The notes beneath the pieces were generated by a model. That model saw only the letters and a program-made list of their open reading frames with translations. It did not search any database and was not told the origin of the DNA. A stretch of DNA of 64,000 bases. Origin: Pseudomonas sp. Irchel s3f7. Its GTDB lineage: Bacteria > Pseudomonadota > Gammaproteobacteria > Pseudomonadales > Pseudomonadaceae. The stretch is taken from the NCBI RefSeq assembly GCF_900187615.1, contig NZ_FYDO01000002.1:1-64000 (forward strand), given 5' to 3'. Below, piece by piece: positions 57,475-64,000 of this stretch (position 1 is its first letter; each line of letters starts with the position of its first letter). The position numbers and the translations under genes were made by a program.

Positions 57475-58343
57475 GAGTCACGGCAACGGCTGAATTCATG
57501 CTCGAACCGGCGTTCTTTCCACCACTGGAACCCAACCGCGATGCCGGCACCAGCCGCGACGCCCTCGGGCTCGGTCAACGTGTCGGCCCCGGACTGAACA
57601 CCCGTCACGGCACGATCCTGACCCTGGAAGACATCAGCGTCAGCTTCGACGGTTTTCGTGCGCTGAACAATCTGAACCTGTACATCGGCGTCGGCGAGTT
57701 GCGCTGCATCATCGGCCCCAACGGTGCGGGCAAGACCACGCTGATGGACGTGATCACCGGCAAGACCCGCCCAAGTCACGGTAAGGCCTGGTTCGGCGAA
57801 ACCCTGGACCTGACGCAAATGAGCGAAGTGCAGATCGCCCAGGCGGGCATCGGTCGCAAGTTCCAGAAACCGACGGTGTTCGAAGCCTTGAGCGTGTTCG
57901 AGAATCTTGAGCTGGCGCAGAAAACCGACAAATCGGTATGGGCCAGTTTGCGCGCTCGCCTGAATGGCGAACAAAAAGACCGCATCGCCGAAGTACTGGA
58001 GACCATTCGCCTGACCACCTCGGTCAATCGCCCCGCCGGCTTGCTGTCCCACGGTCAGAAGCAATTTCTTGAGATTGGCATGTTGCTGATGCAAGACCCG
58101 CAACTGCTACTGCTCGACGAGCCGGTGGCGGGCATGACCGACGCCGAAACCGAATTCACCGCCGAGCTGTTCAAGCGCCTGGCAGGCAAGCATTCGCTGA
58201 TGGTGGTGGAGCACGACATGGGCTTCGTCGGCTCGATTGCCGATCACGTCACCGTGTTGCATCAGGGCAGCGTGCTGGCCGAAGGGTCGCTGGAGCAGGT
58301 GCAGGAAAACGAGCGCGTCATCGAGGTCTACCTCGGTCGCTGA
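57471..58343 (+). CDS. urtD: Urea ABC transporter ATPase UrtD
   Basis: This 290-residue LivG-type ATPase has Walker A at about 82 (GPNGAGKTT), a degenerate signature region LLSHGQKQFLEIGMLLMQDP (SHGQ in place of SGGQ), Walker B LLLLDEPVAGMTDAE and the switch histidine in VVEHDM. A 50-residue N-terminal extension precedes the nucleotide-binding domain. The start overlaps urtC (ATGA). A REP doublet separates it from urtE. Confidence 0.94.
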   Translation: MRVTATAEFMLEPAFFPPLEPNRDAGTSRDALGLGQRVGPGLNTRHGTILTLEDISVSFDGFRALNNLNLYIGVGELRCIIGPNGAGKTTLMDVITGKTRPSHGKAWFGETLDLTQMSEVQIAQAGIGRKFQKPTVFEALSVFENLELAQKTDKSVWASLRARLNGEQKDRIAEVLETIRLTTSVNRPAGLLSHGQKQFLEIGMLLMQDPQLLLLDEPVAGMTDAETEFTAELFKRLAGKHSLMVVEHDMGFVGSIADHVTVLHQGSVLAEGSLEQVQENERVIEVYLGR

Positions 58344-58361
58344 ATTTTTCGAATACAAAAC

Positions 58362-58455
58362 CTGTAGGAGCTGGCTTGCCAACGATAGCGATGCAACTGC
58401 CGACATTGATGTTGAATGTCATGGCCTCATCGCTGGCAAGCCAGCTCCTACAGGG
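58362..58455. repeat. REP doublet between urtD and urtE
   Basis: CTGTAGGAGCTGGCTTGCCA and its complement flank about 55 bases. It lies between two genes whose products act in the same complex. Confidence 0.88.
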
Positions 58456-58475
58456 GATTTGAGGAGAACGTTGAA

Positions 58476-59174
58476 ATGCTGCAAGTCGAAAAACTGCACC
58501 AGTACTACGGCGGAAGCCACATCCTGCGCGGCCTGTCGTTTGACGTGAAGGTCGGCGAAGTCACCTGCCTGCTCGGGCGTAACGGCGTGGGCAAGACCAC
58601 CCTGCTCAAATGCCTGATGGGCCTGTTACCGGCCAAGGAAGGTTCCGTGAACTGGGAAGGCAAACCGATCACCACGTTCAAACCGCACCAGCGCGTACAC
58701 GCGGGAATCGCCTATGTACCGCAGGGCCGGGAAATCTTCGGTCGCCTCACCGTCGAGGAAAACCTGCTGATGGGCCTGTCGCGCTTCCCCGGCAGCGAAG
58801 CCAAAGAAGTCCCGGCGTTCATCTACGAGCTGTTCCCGGTTCTGCTGCAAATGAAAGACCGCCGCGGCGGCGATCTGTCCGGCGGCCAACAACAGCAACT
58901 GGCTATCGGCCGCGCCTTGGCCAGCCGCCCTCGCCTTCTGATCCTCGACGAACCCACCGAAGGCATTCAGCCGTCGGTGATAAAGGAAATCGGCGCGGTG
59001 ATCAAAAAACTCGCGGCCCGGGGCGACATGGCGATTTTGCTGGTGGAGCAATTCTACGATTTCGCCGCCGAACTGGCTGACCACTACGTGGTGATGTCCC
59101 GGGGTGAGATCGTGCAACAAGGCCGTGGCGAAAACATGGAGGCCGAGGGTGTGCGCGGGCTGGTAACGATCTGA
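58476..59174 (+). CDS. urtE: Urea ABC transporter ATPase UrtE
   Basis: This 232-residue LivF-type ATPase partners UrtD. Walker A is at about 34 (GRNGVGKTT), the signature is LSGGQQQQLAIGRALA, and Walker B is LLILDEPTEGIQPS. IAYVPQGREIFGRLTVEENL is characteristic of the LivF/UrtE group. GAGGAG precedes the ATG at 58476. The longer open frame begins inside the REP element. Confidence 0.94.
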   Translation: MLQVEKLHQYYGGSHILRGLSFDVKVGEVTCLLGRNGVGKTTLLKCLMGLLPAKEGSVNWEGKPITTFKPHQRVHAGIAYVPQGREIFGRLTVEENLLMGLSRFPGSEAKEVPAFIYELFPVLLQMKDRRGGDLSGGQQQQLAIGRALASRPRLLILDEPTEGIQPSVIKEIGAVIKKLAARGDMAILLVEQFYDFAAELADHYVVMSRGEIVQQGRGENMEAEGVRGLVTI

Positions 59175-59199
59175 TCTTCGCCGGTTCAAAGAAGCATGA

Positions 59200-59216
59200 A
59201 GCACCAATATGTTGCG
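59200..59216 (+). promoter_or_regulatory. NtrC-like site upstream of ureD
   Basis: AGCACCAATATGTTGCG resembles the NtrC palindrome TGCACCA-N3-TGGTGCA, with three mismatches. It lies about 90 bases before the sigma-54 element of ureD. Confidence 0.45.
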
Positions 59217-59287
59217 TCTTTATCCATGCGACGCCTCCTGTTGGTGCGCGACAACGATCATTAGCGGCCTCCTGCCTGCAATCCCTG

Positions 59288-59303
59288 CGGCACAGGCTTT
59301 GCA
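59288..59303 (+). promoter_or_regulatory. Sigma-54 promoter of ureD
   Basis: CGGCACAGGCTTTGCA fits the -24/-12 consensus with exact GG-N10-GC spacing. The expected start, near 59314, lies about 22 bases before the ureD ATG. Confidence 0.72.
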
Positions 59304-59335
59304 GAGACCTGCTTACCTCACAGTAAGCACCGACT

Positions 59336-60175
59336 ATGACTCTTCCAGCTTCAGGCGTTTTGTTCACACCCAGTTGGCACGCCGAACTGGAGCTGGGTTA
59401 TGCCCGATTCGGTGCCAGCACCCGCCCGGTTCTGCGTCGTCATCAAGGCCCGCTGCGGGTGCAGAAGCATCTGTATGCCGAAGGGCCTGAAGTCTGCCAG
59501 CACATCATCGTCCATCCGCCCGGTGGCATTGCCGGAGGTGATCGGCTGGACATCTCGGCCAGCGTTGGCACCGACGCCTGGGCGCAGATCACCAGCCCCG
59601 GCGCAGCCAAGTGGTATCGCGCGGCCGGTGCCGCTTATCAGCAGTTGACGTTGCAGGTGGCGGCCGGTGCGACGCTGGAGTGGGTGCCGCAAGAGACGAT
59701 CATCTTCAGCGCCGCCCAGGCAGAACTGAGCACCTGCATCGACCTTGAAGGCGATGCGCGGCTGTTCTACTGGGACGTTGTGGCCTTGGGCCGACCGGCC
59801 AGCGGGGAACGCTTTGACCTCGGGCATTTTCAGGCACAACTCGATATCCGCCGTGACGGCCAGTTGCTCTGGCACGAACGCCAGCGCATTGTCGGGAATG
59901 ACGGTTTGCTCGATTCGCCGATTGGCCTGGACGGGCAGCCCGTGTTCGCGACCTTGCTGGTGACGGGTGAAGTCGATGGCGATTTGCTGGAGACCTGCCG
60001 TTCACTGCCCAACGACGTGCGCGGGGACCTGACCCAACTGCCAGGATTGCTGGTTGCACGGTGTCTAGCCAGTGAAGCGTTGTTGGCGCGGGGATGGCTG
60101 ATTGATTTGTGGAAATTGCTGCGCCCGGCATTGCTCGGTCGCGAAGCCATACCACCCAGAATATGGAACACCTGA
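59336..60175 (+). CDS. ureD: Urease accessory protein UreD (UreH)
   Basis: This 279-residue scaffold protein binds apo-urease and UreFG during nickel insertion. Family features: [73 protein letters not shown] and [17 protein letters not shown]. It is the first gene of the urease operon. Other accessory genes (ureE, ureF, ureG) are not in the window. Confidence 0.95.
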   Translation: MTLPASGVLFTPSWHAELELGYARFGASTRPVLRRHQGPLRVQKHLYAEGPEVCQHIIVHPPGGIAGGDRLDISASVGTDAWAQITSPGAAKWYRAAGAAYQQLTLQVAAGATLEWVPQETIIFSAAQAELSTCIDLEGDARLFYWDVVALGRPASGERFDLGHFQAQLDIRRDGQLLWHERQRIVGNDGLLDSPIGLDGQPVFATLLVTGEVDGDLLETCRSLPNDVRGDLTQLPGLLVARCLASEALLARGWLIDLWKLLRPALLGREAIPPRIWNT

Positions 60176-60219
60176 ACACTGACGCAAGATTTTCATTCTG
60201 CCAAAAATGGATTCCAACG

Positions 60220-60522
60220 ATGGACCTGACCCCACGCGAAAAAGACAAGCTGCTGATCTTCACCGCAGGCCTGGTGGCCGAGCGGCGTTTGGCGCGCGGT
60301 GTGAAACTCAACTACCCGGAAGCCATGGCGTACATCTCCGCCGCGCTGCTCGAAGGTGCGCGTGACGGCCGCACCGTCGCCGAGCTGATGCACTTCGGCA
60401 CCACCCTGCTGACCCGCGAACAAGTGATGGAGGGCATCCCGGAAATGATCCCCGAGATTCAGGTCGAAGCCACCTTCCCCGACGGCACCAAACTGGTCAC
60501 CGTCCACCAACCCATCGCCTGA
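60220..60522 (+). CDS. ureA: Urease gamma subunit UreA
   Basis: This 100-residue structural subunit of the (UreABC)3 urease complex is of standard length. Signatures: [31 protein letters not shown] and [25 protein letters not shown]. It starts 44 bases after ureD; the open frame upstream lacks a ribosome site. Confidence 0.96.
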   Translation: MDLTPREKDKLLIFTAGLVAERRLARGVKLNYPEAMAYISAALLEGARDGRTVAELMHFGTTLLTREQVMEGIPEMIPEIQVEATFPDGTKLVTVHQPIA

Positions 60523-60531
60523 GGCCGCGCC

Positions 60532-61065
60532 ATGACTTACTCCATCCGCGATGCCGAGCACGCCGACCTCCCGGCAATCCGCGACATCTACAACGACGCC
60601 GTGCTCAACACCACCGCGATCTGGAATGAACAAGCCGTCGACCTGAACAACCGTCAGGCCTGGTTCAGCGCCCGACAAACCCAGGGCTATCCGATTCTGG
60701 TCGTCGTCGATGCAGACAATAACGTGCTCGGTTATGCCTCGTTCGGCGACTGGCGCCCGTTCGACGGTTTCCGTCACACCGTCGAGCACTCGGTTTACGT
60801 GCGCAGCGACCAGCGCGGTAACGGCCTCGGCCCGAAACTGATGGACGTGCTGATCGAGCGCGCCAAAGGCTGCGACAAACACGTGATGGTCGCGGCCATC
60901 GAAAGCGGCAACGCCGAGTCCATTCGCTTGCATGAGCGTGCCGGTTTCGTGATCACCGGACAAATGCCGCAAGTGGGCACCAAGTTTGGCCGCTGGCTGG
61001 ACCTGACCTTCATGCAATTGACCCTCAATCCTGGCGCGCTGCCGCCCAGCATCAACAAGGAGTAA
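60532..61065 (+). CDS. GNAT acetyltransferase, methionine sulfoximine/phosphinothricin type
   Basis: This 177-residue GCN5-related N-acetyltransferase has the acetyl-CoA loop DQRGNGLG (about 99-106), with IYNDAVLNTTAIWNE and FGDWRPFDGFRHTVEHSVYV. These closely resemble P. aeruginosa PA4866, which acetylates methionine sulfoximine and sulfone. PA4866 holds the same position, between ureA and ureB. The product would detoxify glutamine-synthetase inhibitors, which fits a nitrogen operon. It starts nine bases after ureA. Confidence 0.9.
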   Translation: MTYSIRDAEHADLPAIRDIYNDAVLNTTAIWNEQAVDLNNRQAWFSARQTQGYPILVVVDADNNVLGYASFGDWRPFDGFRHTVEHSVYVRSDQRGNGLGPKLMDVLIERAKGCDKHVMVAAIESGNAESIRLHERAGFVITGQMPQVGTKFGRWLDLTFMQLTLNPGALPPSINKE

Positions 61066-61604
<539 letters not shown>

Positions 61605-61605
<1 letters not shown>

Positions 61606-61910
61606 TGATTCCCGGTGAATACCAGATCCAGAGCGGCGAGATCGAACTCAACGTCGGCCGCCGCACCCTCAGCCTGAAAGTGGCCAACAGCGGCGACCGG
61701 CCGATCCAGGTGGGCTCGCACTACCACTTTTTTGAAACCAACGATGCGCTGACGTTCGACCGCGCCGCCAGTCGCGGCATGCGCTTGAACATCCCTGCGG
61801 GAACCGCCGTACGGTTTGAGCCGGGGCAGAGTCGCGAGGTCGAGTTGGTGGATTTGGCGGGGCATCGTCGGGTATTCGGTTTTGCCGGCAGGATCATGGG
61901 TGATCTGTGA
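61605..61910 (+). CDS. ureB: Urease beta subunit UreB
   Basis: This 101-residue structural subunit has signatures [39 protein letters not shown] and [31 protein letters not shown]. Its start overlaps the stop of the second GNAT gene. A REP palindrome lies between it and ureC. Confidence 0.96.
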
Positions 61911-61924
61911 TTAGCATCGGTCCC

Positions 61925-61954
61925 TGTGGCGAGGGGGCTTGCCCCCTCGCCACA
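61925..61954. repeat. Single REP palindrome between ureB and ureC
   Basis: TGTGGCGAGGGGG-CTT-GCCCCCTCGCCACA is an almost perfect 13-base stem. It lies 24 bases before the ureC ATG, inside the operon. Confidence 0.85.
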
Positions 61955-61977
61955 ATTAATTTGTGCAAGGATTTCCA

Positions 61978-63678
<1,701 letters not shown>

Positions 63679-63699
63679 GCAGGATTGCGCGCAGAAAAA

Positions 63700-63729
63700 G
63701 CCCCGATGACACATCACTGTCATCGGGGC
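63700..63729 (-). terminator. Terminator between ureC and the last gene
   Basis: GCCCCGATGACA and TGTCATCGGGGC form a perfect 12-base stem with a six-base loop. On the minus strand it is followed by five T residues, so it terminates the minus-strand gene that ends at 63743. It may also slow transcripts from ureC. Confidence 0.85.
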
Positions 63730-63742
63730 CAGGTTCAAGCAA

Positions 63743-64000
63743 TCAGCTGCTTTGCTTGACGGTAAAAGGGATTTCAGTCCTTTGCAGTTTTGCCCGGTCC
63801 ATTGCTTCCTGCGTCAGTTTTAGCACCAGTGCGTTTGTTTCCGCATCAATAAGCGCAAGCTGCGCCACATAGTCCTCTTCACCCATGACACGCCCCGGTG
63901 CGTAGTCACTTTCCGGTTTCCCCAACTCAGCGGCTAACGCCTTGATGTCTGCATTGAGCCGGGTGGTCTCCTCCACCGACAAAGTGACCGCTTCGGCCCT
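63743..64000 (-). CDS. Unidentified protein, C-terminal part (runs off the window)
   Basis: The frame is open from the right edge to a stop at 63743 and gives at least 85 residues. It is hydrophilic and probably helical (RLNADIKALAAELG, VAQLALIDAETNALVLKLTQEAMDRA). I recognise no family. A TTG at 63982 is the first possible start inside the window, but the frame stays open to the edge, so the gene may begin outside. A strong terminator directly downstream supports its being a real gene. Confidence 0.6.
   Translation of the reverse strand, partial: RAEAVTLSVEETTRLNADIKALAAELGKPESDYAPGRVMGEEDYVAQLALIDAETNALVLKLTQEAMDRAKLQRTEIPFTVKQSS

Overview
The window is chromosomal DNA of a fluorescent Pseudomonas, most likely the P. 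fluorescens group. Codon use is GC-rich and coding density is high. Many REP-type palindromes of the family typical of this group sit between genes. From memory, the gene order speA - sui1 - nudix - DUF2333 - gcbA - ctpL - dsbD - aroQ - accBC - prmA - DUF3426 - dusB - fis - purH - purD - retS - marC, and then urtABCDE - ureDABC, follows P. aeruginosa PAO1 PA4839 to PA4868 almost gene for gene.

Layout. 0-7 kb: the Flp pilus control module, with prepilin peptidase fppA and response regulator pprB on the minus strand, a TadE-like pseudopilin and sensor kinase pprA on the plus strand, and a TadG-like protein convergent with pprA. The other Tad genes are not visible. 7-11.3 kb: two DUF4136 lipoproteins, cmoM, a MazG-type pyrophosphohydrolase, a small membrane protein and a DinF-type MATE transporter. 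11.3-13.4 kb: a two-gene type VI secretion cassette, an unusually short VgrG plus a DUF4123 adaptor. 13.6-37.2 kb: the conserved backbone, holding polyamine synthesis, c-di-GMP signalling (GcbA), chemotaxis (CtpL), thiol-disulfide exchange, biotin carboxylase, Fis, late purine synthesis and the lifestyle switch RetS.

37.2-53.1 kb is about 16 kb of accessory DNA between genes that I recall as adjacent in PAO1. It holds two unrecognised genes, an aerobic cobalamin cluster (cobG-H-I-J one way, cobL-cbiD-cobK the other) with a third unrecognised gene placed between its two arms, an orphan antitoxin behind an internally deleted toxin, and a copper uptake cluster (DUF2946, PCuAC, DUF2946, OprC, PepSY). 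By eye, the three unrecognised proteins (37193-37855, 37909-38724, 43396-44061) share motifs in the same order and look like one divergent family. This is the best candidate in the window for something undescribed.

53.1-64 kb: urea uptake (urtABCDE) and urease (ureD, ureA, two GNAT acetyltransferases, ureB, ureC). Both urtA and ureD are preceded by a sigma-54 type -24/-12 element and, roughly 100-125 bp upstream of the expected start, an NtrC-like palindrome. This fits joint induction under nitrogen limitation. A PHO-box-like sequence over the gcbA stop codon suggests PhoB control of ctpL. The window ends inside an unrecognised minus-strand gene.
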